A stretch of DNA of 64,000 bases from assembly GCA_039105265.1 (NCBI GenBank), contig JAPFFF010000017.1, forward strand, positions 806,001 through 870,000. Direction: 5' to 3'. Numbering within the stretch: position 1 is the first letter of the stretch; every line of letters starts with the position of its first letter. Below are positions 55,534 to 64,000 of the stretch, piece after piece. The notes beneath the pieces are model-generated. The model was not told the origin of the DNA. It saw only the letters and a program-made list of their open reading frames with translations, and did no database searches. The position numbers and the translations under genes were made by a program. This DNA is from Tritrichomonas musculus (taxonomy: Eukaryota > Parabasalia > Tritrichomonadida > Tritrichomonadidae).

Positions 55534-58500
55534 TTGGATAGACCTGCAGGATGGAGACGAAATAGGAATGCTCCTGTACCTCAAAATTACATGTGGGATG
55601 TTGTTCATGATGAATGGGTTATGTTAAATATTTATTATCCTTTCGAGGAAGGTTGGAGAGAAGGAGCTAGTGAAGCAATAGTAGATGTATTAATACCAAT
55701 CTTTGAAAATGACCATAGAGGACATCTCAGGTATAGTGATAGATATGAAGAATGGGTGTTCTTTCCAGAAGAGAATTCATATCTTCATATGCCAACAAAT
55801 GAAATGTTATACCGTAATAGAGAATATCATGCAGAATTAGGTCAATATGTAGCTTGGAATATCGTAGATGAGGAATGGCAAGAACATGGATATGACTTCC
55901 AAGATGATGATTGGATTCATGATGAATTATTAGATGCTCCTGACAATTTAATATGGGATATGACACATGAAGAATGGGTTATTTTATCACAACATTTGGA
56001 ATGGATAGATAGATGGCGAACACAAAACACCCCAGCAGTAAATGCTCTTGTACGTGCAAGAAATAGTTTTGTTCAGGTTTTTGGAGAAATAGTTTGGAAT
56101 GAAGATAAAAGGCAATGGGTTTGGGAACCAAAAGATGACCCATCTCCAATGGCGTTATCAATCGAAAATACGAAAGAAGCCAAAACAGATAACTCTTCCG
56201 CAGTAGCAATACCTGACTTTGTCAAAGGGTTTGATAAATTCGAGGAAGTATTAAAATGTTATGGTGTTCAAATATCGAAAGATACTCCATCATTAGACCC
56301 AGTTAAACCAGTACTTGGTAAATATATTATCAAGGGTGATTTAGAAGTAAATGGAAAAATAATATGTGATTCTATTCCAAGTGGAGGTACCTCACCTGTA
56401 GACTCTGATTTTACTATAGAAAATGGTATACCTGAATTTGTTATTACTAATAAGGATGTATACTCTTTATCTAATACTATCAATGATATCGAATACAACC
56501 TATTAGGCATCTTTGTACCCGATTTACAAAAACAAGCCTTTTTAAATTCGAATAAGCCTATCTTCAAGATAGTATTAAGAAAGAATGTAATATATGATTT
56601 AGAAGGTAGGTATATCAAAGAGTTCTATATAACATCCAGAAATGGTAAAATAGTTTGTCCAGTTATTACCTACAATAAAGAGAATGATTATTGTACCATC
56701 AATGATAACTCATCAACAGATGATAGGTATTATATAGCATTCGACAAAAGTCTACCTTTTCACCCTTATACTTTATATTTAAATGGAGAACTAAGTATTA
56801 TGAATGAATATGAACCGACGGCATTAAAAACAGATAAGGCAATAAAATGTTCTATCATTGAAGCTGAAAATGCATTAAAACTCCATAAAAGCGATGTTCA
56901 CTACTTTTATAAACCATCTATCATCACAGAAGAAAAAATAGGAGAGGACGAATATTATAAGATGGTATATGAAGTACCTGATAACTATGAAATACCTGAT
57001 AAATTAAACTTTGTCTTCAAGGAACATTGTTTTGGCAATACATGGAACCTACAATGGAATACTGATAAAAGTCGTGAGAATAAGGGGTATTGGTCAGGAG
57101 ATAATGCGAAAGGTCATCTTAATGGGAAAGTCATTAATAAATGGAATATTCGACCTACTAAGAAAGCCAATAGTTGTTATGGTTGTTGGATAACAGTCAA
57201 ACAAACAGACATGCATGAAGCAATAATTACTAATGAAGGAAATGGTTTAATGCATTCACTATTAAAGAACTACAAAAATGAATTTAAACTGGAAATGAAA
57301 GATGGAACTATTAAAGATGGTAGTGAATGGAATATGACATGTGCATATGAGAACCACCTAACTGATGGCTTATCAAACTCATTACATCCTGGTTATTATG
57401 GCACTGTTCTTCTATACATATCGATGGATAGTACTGAAGGAATTAGAACTGATTTGGTTGAAAAGATATATTTAGATATATATGTAGGTGAGTCTTCTAC
57501 AGCAACAAGGTTATCATTCAAACCTGATGGGTTCCATGCACAAAAGAATGGAGAGGTATTTGTTGATGTAATACCTGTTCTTGATACTATTGAGACAATT
57601 AGTTATGATTGGGGCTTTTGCTTAGATGTTGGTGAAACCAGAGACATAAAATTATATTTGAGGAAGGATTATACAGACCCGATTGATGAGATTAATTGGG
57701 ATTCATCAACTAATGCATTTAAGTACATAATAGACCAACAGTTTTATGAAATAACACCAAATCCTAATGCAGCTACTACCTTATACACAGACTACAATAT
57801 TACTAGTTCAAAGATTATAACAGCTGATAATATTACTACCATGAGGAGTGATTTAAATGTATTAACCAATAATTTTGATGTAGTTAGTTATGATGTTAAG
57901 GACATAACCTCGAAAGTAAATGTGTTAAATGCAGAAATGGGAGAGACTAAAAGGATTACTAAACATTTACAAGAAGACATAGACCAGGTTAGAATAGTAT
58001 CAAATGTAGCACTAGCATTTGGAGTTATAGGAACTGCAGGTAGTATAGCTAATGTTGGTCTTACATTATTTCGAACAGGGTTCACATTTACAAAGGCTGG
58101 TGTGGATTCTGCTATTGAAGGTGTATCACAAGGTGAACAAGCTTTGTATCATCTAGGTGATGGAAGCAACCTACCTCCATTAAAAATAGGAAGGTCAACT
58201 ACAACTGATTTAACACCTATTATTGATTGGTGTGATGCAGAAAAGGTAGTAGTTGAATATACTGATGAAACTGAAGACATTTCAAAGACGATAACAACAT
58301 ATCGAGATGCTATTGATTTATGCAACCACTTCAGGGAATCATTAAAACCTGCATTTAGGCTATTAGCTGATAAAATAAATGAGGTTAATGAGGAAGTAGA
58401 AAATAATAACTATGTTGATAAGAATGATTTAGTAAGAGATGATACTATTGATATAGTAGGTAGTATTGTTAATAAGGAAGTACACCTTGAAGCTGAAGAT

Positions 58501-59946
58501 GTTATTACAGATGGTACTATTAAGGCAAGGCTAATGGTTATGAAGGTTAGTGAGTTTAATGACATCGACTATGAGGAGTGTATAATAACTATTACTATTG
58601 CAGGTGGTACTATAAGTCAATATGAGGGCAGTGATTACTTCCCAACATGCACCTTAAATGGCAAGACAATAGTTATAGCCAACCCACAGCAAGTAAAAGT
58701 TACTGGTATAGCCATTAAAGAAAATAGTGCTGTTAGGAGAATGTCATTTGAGGTTAAGGATATAGCATATACATGTGATATAGATGCACTTAACAACAAG
58801 GTAGACTCACTTGAAAAGATATCCCACGACAATAATGAATCAATAGCTACTATTATGAATGAATACCCCACAGTTGATGAGGTTAATGATGTACTAAAGG
58901 AGTATGCATTAAAGAAAGATATACCTGAACCTGTTGATTTAAGTGAATATGCTCTGAAAAGCGAAATTCCAGAAATTATTGAGGGGCAAACAACTATTCA
59001 ATTCAAAATCGTCAATAATACAATTCCTGATTTGGATTACGACACATATCATGAAATGATTGAGCAATATGGGTTGGATATTGTCTCATCAAACAATTTC
59101 TATACGGCTCATTATGTTCACATAGATTATTCGTACAATGACGATGATGATGAACAACCCTCTCAGATAATGCGTATCGAAGGAAGTGATTCAAGTATTT
59201 GGTTTCTATATGACAGCCATGAATTAATAAATCCAGGAACAGGTGAAACACCAGAAGTTTTATTGTGTTCAATTACCAAAACTATCGAACCAACAGACAG
59301 AAACGCTTATTCGGCAAGATATGTGTCGAACACTTATGCATTGAAGACGGATATCCCAGAACCAGTTGATTTGTCAAATTATGCATTAAAAAGTGAGCTT
59401 GAGGAAGTAAAAACAAAAATAGATAATACATCTAAAGCTCAACAAGATTTAGCTATTCTAGTAGGTGAACATGTTGCTAGTATCGTAACAATAAATAGCA
59501 AAATATCAAATTTAGAGAGAGAGAATGCAACATTAAAGGATACTATAGCAGCAATGGAAGCTAGGTTAGCTGCATTAGCGAATAGATTAACGCGAATTAA
59601 GTATACATTCAGCGTACCAAATAGTACTAGCATTCGTTACCAATTCGAACAACCATTTGATGCATATGAAGCAACCCTCTATTTGACATATCATGAAAAC
59701 AAAAATAATGTTACCAGTGAAAAAGAAATTAAAATTAATATATCATTCAATGTTAAAAATTCACCTACGAGTGAATATCAATGTGAACCAACTAAGATCT
59801 GGTTAAACAATATTGAATTTCCATTAAGTAGTGGCAATTTAGTGGTCAATGCAACAGCTAATTTCATAGCGATTAATTCGACATTCTTTACATCAAATGG
59901 TATCTTACTTGAAGATAACACTAAGAATGAGATACATTCATTATAA
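55534..59946 (+). CDS. Giant fibre-like protein of element B
   Basis: The long open frame runs about 1,470 codons; no ATG lies at the upstream edge, so the start is approximate. The N-terminal 200 residues hold several copies of a Trp motif of the form W(D/N)xxxxEW (NYMWDVVHDEWVML, WNIVDEEW, LIWDMTHEEWVIL, IVWNEDKRQWVW). Beta-rich domains follow. A hydrophobic segment (NVALAFGVIGTAGSIANVG) lies near 830 inside a coiled coil. From about 1125 there are repeats of YALK(K/S/T)(D/E)IPE type with coiled coils, and a beta-sandwich-like tip. The architecture is that of a phage-like tail fibre or adhesin. The YALK-type repeats are shared with the fibre-like protein of element A. Confidence 0.65.
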   Translation: MDRPAGWRRNRNAPVPQNYMWDVVHDEWVMLNIYYPFEEGWREGASEAIVDVLIPIFENDHRGHLRYSDRYEEWVFFPEENSYLHMPTNEMLYRNREYHAELGQYVAWNIVDEEWQEHGYDFQDDDWIHDELLDAPDNLIWDMTHEEWVILSQHLEWIDRWRTQNTPAVNALVRARNSFVQVFGEIVWNEDKRQWVWEPKDDPSPMALSIENTKEAKTDNSSAVAIPDFVKGFDKFEEVLKCYGVQISKDTPSLDPVKPVLGKYIIKGDLEVNGKIICDSIPSGGTSPVDSDFTIENGIPEFVITNKDVYSLSNTINDIEYNLLGIFVPDLQKQAFLNSNKPIFKIVLRKNVIYDLEGRYIKEFYITSRNGKIVCPVITYNKENDYCTINDNSSTDDRYYIAFDKSLPFHPYTLYLNGELSIMNEYEPTALKTDKAIKCSIIEAENALKLHKSDVHYFYKPSIITEEKIGEDEYYKMVYEVPDNYEIPDKLNFVFKEHCFGNTWNLQWNTDKSRENKGYWSGDNAKGHLNGKVINKWNIRPTKKANSCYGCWITVKQTDMHEAIITNEGNGLMHSLLKNYKNEFKLEMKDGTIKDGSEWNMTCAYENHLTDGLSNSLHPGYYGTVLLYISMDSTEGIRTDLVEKIYLDIYVGESSTATRLSFKPDGFHAQKNGEVFVDVIPVLDTIETISYDWGFCLDVGETRDIKLYLRKDYTDPIDEINWDSSTNAFKYIIDQQFYEITPNPNAATTLYTDYNITSSKIITADNITTMRSDLNVLTNNFDVVSYDVKDITSKVNVLNAEMGETKRITKHLQEDIDQVRIVSNVALAFGVIGTAGSIANVGLTLFRTGFTFTKAGVDSAIEGVSQGEQALYHLGDGSNLPPLKIGRSTTTDLTPIIDWCDAEKVVVEYTDETEDISKTITTYRDAIDLCNHFRESLKPAFRLLADKINEVNEEVENNNYVDKNDLVRDDTIDIVGSIVNKEVHLEAEDVITDGTIKARLMVMKVSEFNDIDYEECIITITIAGGTISQYEGSDYFPTCTLNGKTIVIANPQQVKVTGIAIKENSAVRRMSFEVKDIAYTCDIDALNNKVDSLEKISHDNNESIATIMNEYPTVDEVNDVLKEYALKKDIPEPVDLSEYALKSEIPEIIEGQTTIQFKIVNNTIPDLDYDTYHEMIEQYGLDIVSSNNFYTAHYVHIDYSYNDDDDEQPSQIMRIEGSDSSIWFLYDSHELINPGTGETPEVLLCSITKTIEPTDRNAYSARYVSNTYALKTDIPEPVDLSNYALKSELEEVKTKIDNTSKAQQDLAILVGEHVASIVTINSKISNLERENATLKDTIAAMEARLAALANRLTRIKYTFSVPNSTSIRYQFEQPFDAYEATLYLTYHENKNNVTSEKEIKINISFNVKNSPTSEYQCEPTKIWLNNIEFPLSSGNLVVNATANFIAINSTFFTSNGILLEDNTKNEIHSL

Positions 59947-60990
59947 GGAGGTAGGTACGAGATTCTCGGGGCAGGTACCTGTGCCGTTTCAGTAGTAGTA
60001 CTTCAAGAAAAAACAAGTAGTGGGGACCCGAGGTAGTTGTTTAGGTCCCTAGTAGTAGTGGGGACCCGAGGTAGTTGTTTAGGTCCCTAGTAGTAGTGGG
60101 GACCCGAGGTAGTTGTTTAGGTCCCTAGTAGTACTTCAAGAAAAAACAAGTAGTGGGGACCCGAGGTAGTTGTTTAGGTCCCTAGTAGTAGTGGGGACCC
60201 GAGGTAGTTGTTTAGGTCCCTAGTAGTAGTGGGGACCCGAGGTAGTTGTTTAGGTCCCTAGTAGTACTTCAAGAAAAAACAAGTAGTGGGGACCCGAGGT
60301 AATTGTTTAGGTCCCTAGTAGTACTTCAAGAAAAAAAACAAGTAGTGGGGACCCGAGGTAGTTGTTTAGGTCCCTAGTAGTAGTGGGGACCCGAGGTAGT
60401 TGTTTAGGTCCCTAGTAGTACTTCAAGAAAAAACAAGTAGTGGGGACCCGAGGTAGTTGTTTAGGTCCCTAGTAGTAGTGGGGACCCGAGGTAGTTGTTT
60501 AGGTCCCTAGTAGTAGTGGGGACCCGAGGTAGTTGTTTAGGTCCCTAGTAGTACTTCAAGAAAAAACAAGTAGTGGGGACCCGAGGTAATTGTTTAGGTC
60601 CCTAGTAGTACTTCAAGAAAAAAAACAAGTAGTGGGGACCCGAGGTAGTTGTTTAGGTCCCTAGTAGTAGTGGGGACCCGAGGTAGTTGTTTAGGTCCCT
60701 AGTAGTACTTCAAGAAAAAACAAGTAGTGGGGACCCGAGGTAGTTGTTTAGGTCCCTAGTAGTACTTCAAGAAAAAACAAGTAGTGGGGACCCGAGGTAG
60801 TTGTTTAGGTCCCTAGTAGTACTTCAAGAAAAAAACAAGTTGAAGAAAAATTTTTTTTTATTTTTTTTTATTTTTTTATTTTTATTTTTATTTTTATCAT
60901 TTTTATTTTTTATTTTTATCACGAGTTCGTGTTGACGTGTGGGCTTAAGCGTAGCGTGGCCCCAACGGAAACCGACTCGTATATACTACT
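59947..60990. repeat. Right terminal inverted repeat of element B, with 17-unit tandem array
   Basis: From about 59990 the unit GGGGACCCGAGGTAGTTG plus TTTAGGTCCCTAGTAGTA occurs 17 times, with nine or so CTTCAAGAAAAAACAAGTAGT spacers, against seven units on the left. The terminal 165 bases match the left end inversely. A CAGGTACCTG palindrome lies near 59974. Confidence 0.9.
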
Positions 60991-61099
60991 AGGGGAACTT
61001 TTCACAGAGTATAGAGAAATCACAATTACGAAACTTTTCTGGCTCTGGTAACATAGAAATAAGGTTGTTTACATACTCATATACTTTTGGTGCTCGCAT
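60991..61099 (-). pseudogene. Outer part of the right-terminal gene of element A, interrupted by element B
   Basis: A minus-strand frame starts at the ATG at 61099, 5 bases inside the right terminal repeat of A, and encodes a short helical N-terminus (MRAPKVYEYVNNLISMLPEP). It ends at the right boundary of element B. It mirrors the position of the left-terminal gene at 17051 but is not similar in sequence. Confidence 0.6.
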
Positions 61100-61103
61100 G
61101 TTT

Positions 61104-61577
61104 TGTGAAATGGAAATAAAAAATGAAAAATAAAAAAGAAATATAAATTTGTGATTCTCGTTTGTGATGAGAGTTGGTGATATCATTTGTGAATATTATT
61201 TTTTGCAAAAATCGTTCTAGGGTTTTCATGTTTGTGTACCTATCTTAGGAAGGTCAGTTTTTCGTGTTTCATCATGTAAAATTTAAAATGTGAAATTGTA
61301 GATTGCCTATTGCGCATGTTGTAATCTTCTATGTAAGGTAGATAGCCCAAAATTCAGAAATTTGTATTTGTAGATGTGGTAGGGTTTTGGGGGAGTTTGC
61401 TGGGGATTTCAGAAAATTATTTAAATTATGTATGTTCGGTAATGGAAACAACGGTAAAAACTATAATGAGTATCACATTTGATTTTTTCATACCTGAGCT
61501 AGGTGCGCGGTAAGGTAGGGTGGTGTAAAATGTTCCAGTAGTTAATAGGGATGCACGTCGCACACATCATTACTACT
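61104..61577. repeat. Terminal inverted repeat of element A, right (474 bp)
   Basis: It is the inverse of 16566-17039 and ends CATTACTACT, followed by TTCGTT. Confidence 0.9.
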
Positions 61578-61583
61578 TTCGTT
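61578..61583. repeat. 6-bp target site duplication of outer Polinton, right
   Basis: TTCGTT, identical to 16560-16565. Confidence 0.9.
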
Positions 61584-62890
61584 TACATTAAAATTTAATA
61601 TTTCAAATAAATTATAATTAATTTTTCCAATTTTTGATTTTTAATTTGCAAATTTATTGTCCATTGAGTTGTATAAGATGATATTGAATCTTTTAAATGC
61701 GGAAATAAGTGGATTTTGAAAAAGAATTATGCATATTTTAAATAACAATTCAATACTAAAGTTTATATAAAAATAGGTTTTTTTCGAGTGAAACGAAATA
61801 AGTGAACTGTAATATTTATTTTTCTGCATTTTCAGCCAAAATTGATAATTAATTCTTTAAAAAAATTAATATTTCCAAATCATATTATATATACAAAAAG
61901 TTGTTTCGGAAATATTCAATTTTTTGGAAAATAAAAAAGTAATAATTGAAAAAGTTTTGAAATAAAAATTATTGGCTTTCAAAAAATAAAGATTTTATAT
62001 CAAAAAGTTATTTGGAAATAGTTCAAATTTTTTTTTGAATAAACTTACTCAGAAATATTATATATTGAATTATCTTTTTATTCCTACGATGAGTATTCTT
62101 TATTTATTCTCTTTGAATTTAATATACATATTTTTATAACTATATTAATTATGGATTACTGAATGTATTTTTATGTGTCAAAAAACACTTAATTGTATAA
62201 AAAATCTTGAAATAAAAGATTATTAATAGATATTTTATTCAATATATATTTTAGGTTCCATTATATATTTTATATTATATAAATGTATTTTAAAATATTT
62301 TATATTTATTTGTATATCTTCATTTTATTTAACAAAAAAAATTGAGGCAAAAATCCCCCTTTATCTTGACTTATAAGTATATAATATATAGCATTACCTT
62401 TAATAAATAAATAATAAACAATAAATTATATAATCAAAAATGTATTTTTTAATAAATGAATCGTGATTTTTGTTTTTTCTATATAAAAAAAAATAAATTT
62501 ATCTGAAAGTTCTCAATTACAAATTTTGATAATTGATGTTAAAAATTGTACCCAAAAACAATTGATCAAACACTAATGCATTATTAGAAATACTCAACAT
62601 GCGAATACCAATCAATTGCCTTGAAAATTTTATTGGTTTTTTTTTTTTATGTGGATTGATATTTTTTTTCCAATTGCTCAAAAAAACTTTTTTAATAAGC
62701 AAATACCTCCCAAAAAAAGCATACTTGTCAGTGCAAATAGTCCTTTTTTATTATTAGCATTATTCTAATAATTATAATTTAATATCAGTGAAATATTATA
62801 ATGAAATTTGCGAAATATTAATCTAAATATATATGGAACTCGAATATACCTATCAACTTCCTCAATAGTTAGGAAAATTTTTTTTGAAAT
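61584..62890. other. AT-rich host spacer
   Basis: No supported gene. Short frames here are low-complexity Phe/Ile/Lys/Asn strings expected from AT-rich sequence. Several A/T runs and TATATA stretches are present. Confidence 0.5.
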
Positions 62891-62914
62891 TGATATCAAA
62901 GGGGAAAAAAAAAT

Positions 62915-63265
62915 GCGCTTTTGTTCCATAAAGATGGATTCATTTTCCAACAAGATAATGCTCCATCACATCGTTCAACAGTAACCAAAGATTTTTTAAC
63001 CAGATCAAATATCAATGTGATGAAGTGGCCTCCCTACTCGCCAGACCTAAACGTCATAGAAATAATATGGGCCATAATGAAAATGCGTATTAGGCAAAAA
63101 AAAGTTAAAGCACTTGATGAATTAAAAGATGTTGTTCAAAAAGTATGGGATGATTTGGATTATGAAACAATTGAAAAACTTATTACATCAATGCCAACAA
63201 GATGCAATGATGTTATACAAAACCAAGGACGAACAATTGTTGGACATCTTAAAAAACATAATTAA
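62915..63265 (+). pseudogene. Tc1/mariner-like transposase, C-terminal part only
   Basis: About 115 codons end at the TAA at 63265. FHKDGFIFQQDNAPSHRS carries the second catalytic Asp in the D-N-A-P-x-H motif, and MKWPPYSPDLNVIEIIWAIM the third acidic position with the P-P-Y-S-P-D-L-N-x-I-E motif that defines Tc1/mariner. The N-terminal DNA-binding domains and first Asp are absent; upstream is AT-rich sequence with no recognisable transposase. It is a 5'-truncated relic whose 3' end appears complete, with the element's likely right end at 63420. Confidence 0.85.
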
Positions 63266-63274
63266 TAAATTTGA

Positions 63275-63419
63275 GAATGCTCATATTTATTTTGAATAAA
63301 CTCATAGAATTATTCACAAAAAGTTTTCTTTTTTAAATAATTATTTTTTTAATACCGTTTTTTTTAATAGAAAAAGTTATTTTTTAACCTTTGATAGGCC
63401 AAAATAAATATGAGCATTC
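63275..63419. repeat. 20-bp perfect inverted repeat at the 3' end of the mariner-like relic
   Basis: GAATGCTCATATTTATTTTG at 63275-63294 is the exact inverse of 63400-63419. The outer copy is followed by C and then TA at 63421-63422, the expected target dinucleotide. The outer copy is probably the right terminal repeat; the inner copy could be the left end of a short derivative. Confidence 0.75.
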
Positions 63420-63717
63420 CTATATTTACACGTAGACGTAATCGTAAACCGTAATTGATTTTTTTTCTTGGTCTATTTTATTGAAAAAGTTTGAACCGAA
63501 CGTAATTTTTAAAACCTCCGAAGAGCAACACCACACCCATATTGTTTATCAATAACATGAAAGTTCTTTTTTCAAAAACCATTTTTAATCAATTTATTAT
63601 TATAATTGTAATACTTTATTAAGCATTTTGTATTACCAAATATATTCTGATAAATCTTCGACATATAAAAAAAATCAGTAAACCCAAATATATACTGATT
63701 ATATGTTTTGATTTAAT

Positions 63718-63745
63718 AAAAAAAAAAAAAAAAAAAAAAAAAAAA
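63718..63745. repeat. Poly(A) run, 28 bases
   Basis: Uninterrupted A run in spacer; an 8-bp hairpin (AATCAGTA / TACTGATT) lies just upstream at 63674-63701. No gene precedes it, so I do not call a retroposed copy. Confidence 0.85.
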
Positions 63746-63774
63746 GAATGTTATCAAGATGCATTAAGGTACAA

Positions 63775-64000
63775 ATCCAGTACGTTATTTTTTGAATAGG
63801 AGAACGTTTATTATTTGAATAGTTGCATGTCTCTGAAAAAGTTTAAATTGACTAGGTTTGTTTTTGACACTTATTTTACAATTTAAATAAACATTATGAC
63901 ATGTTATATGAAATGGATGAAAATAATCGTTTTTTATTTAACATGTCATCTTATTCTTTGAGAATGTCAAAAAAAATTGCGGTTACTAAACGTACTGGAT
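63775..64000. repeat. 12-bp inverted pair at the window edge
   Basis: ATCCAGTACGTT at 63775-63786 is the inverse of AACGTACTGGAT at 63989-64000. The 226-bp interval has no gene. It could be a small non-autonomous transposon, but the right flank is outside the window. Confidence 0.45.

Larger units (their letters stand above)
36772..60990. mobile_element. Inner Polinton/Maverick (element B), nested in element A
   Basis: The element is 24,219 bp long. It begins AGTAGTATATACGAGTCGG and ends with the exact inverse, followed inward by AT-rich sequence and then tandem arrays in both terminal repeats. Parts recognised are HNH endonuclease, Ulp1-like protease, integrase with chromodomain, packaging ATPase, pVI-like protein, major capsid protein, polymerase B, candidate minor capsid and fibre-like proteins. 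I see no matching 6-bp duplication at its ends (TAATGG on the left, AGGGGA on the right). It is a resident virus-like fossil that looks whole or nearly so, with at most one or two breaks. It must be younger than element A, which it interrupts. Confidence 0.93.
16566..61577. mobile_element. Outer Polinton/Maverick (element A), carrying a nested Polinton
   Basis: The ends are exact inverted repeats of 474 bp beginning AGTAGTAATGATGTG, flanked by the direct repeat TTCGTT. Without the nested element the length is about 20.8 kb, within the usual 15-25 kb. Parts recognised are protein-primed DNA polymerase B, retroviral-type integrase, major capsid protein, pVI-like peptide, packaging ATPase, fibre-like protein and HNH endonuclease. 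I did not recognise a cysteine protease. Gene order is in two facing blocks, with mostly minus-strand genes at 22.5-33.8 kb. It is a resident virus-like fossil. It looks whole apart from one interruption, the insertion of element B near its right end. Identical ends and target duplication point to recent insertion. Confidence 0.93.

Noticed and set aside
59990-60840. Regular direct repeats that could be taken for a CRISPR array
   Set aside because: The units are contiguous with no unique spacers, they occur inverted at the other end of element B, and no cas-like genes are present. They are terminal tandem repeats.

Overview
The window looks like genome sequence from a parabasalid protist of the Trichomonas/Tritrichomonas kind. 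The grounds are very AT-rich spacers with long poly(A/T) runs, a host gene open for more than 2,100 codons without introns, standard stop codons, a dense load of DNA transposons (Mutator-like, Kolobok-like, Tc1/mariner-like), and above all two very large Polinton/Maverick elements, a class that is abundant in trichomonads. This assignment rests on gene content; no marker gene fixes the species.

Layout. Positions 1-6570 (minus) hold the 5' part of a giant host gene whose product resembles neurofibromin-type Ras-GAP proteins. Positions 6892-10186 hold two inverted, decayed Mutator-like transposase copies meeting at a 40-base poly(T) run. Positions 11331-13645 are an apparently complete Kolobok-like transposon with TTAA duplications. 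AT-rich spacer follows up to 16559.

Positions 16566-61577 are an outer Polinton (element A) with 474-bp terminal inverted repeats and an exact 6-bp target duplication, TTCGTT. A second, unrelated-looking Polinton (element B, 36772-60990, 24.2 kb) is inserted in its right end, within the terminal gene of A. Element A (about 20.8 kb of its own) carries a protein-primed DNA polymerase B with an embedded HNH domain, a fibre-like protein with BspA-like leucine-rich repeats, an integrase, an HNH endonuclease, a major capsid protein, a pVI-like peptide, a packaging ATPase and several orphan genes. Element B carries its own terminal arrays, HNH gene, Ulp1-like protease, integrase with chromodomain, ATPase, pVI-like protein, major capsid protein, polymerase B, a candidate minor capsid protein, and a very large fibre-like protein. 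Both are treated here as resident virus-like fossils. A looks whole apart from the insertion of B; B looks whole or nearly so, with at most one or two breaks. Exact or near-exact terminal repeats suggest both are young, B younger than A.

The most interesting signals are: short linear motifs of the form G(V/T/I)QT(E/D/K), resembling dynein light-chain LC8 docking sites, repeated in four different proteins of element B and echoed in A; an orphan protein family shared by A and B in syntenic position next to other structural genes; leucine-rich repeats of the BspA type set between two near-identical fibre modules; divergent gene pairs with start codons only 5-6 bases apart; and a TATTTTTGT motif just upstream of many starts in both elements.

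Positions 61584-64000 return to host AT-rich spacer with the 3' end of a Tc1/mariner transposase, a 20-bp inverted-repeat structure, and a further 12-bp inverted pair at the window edge.
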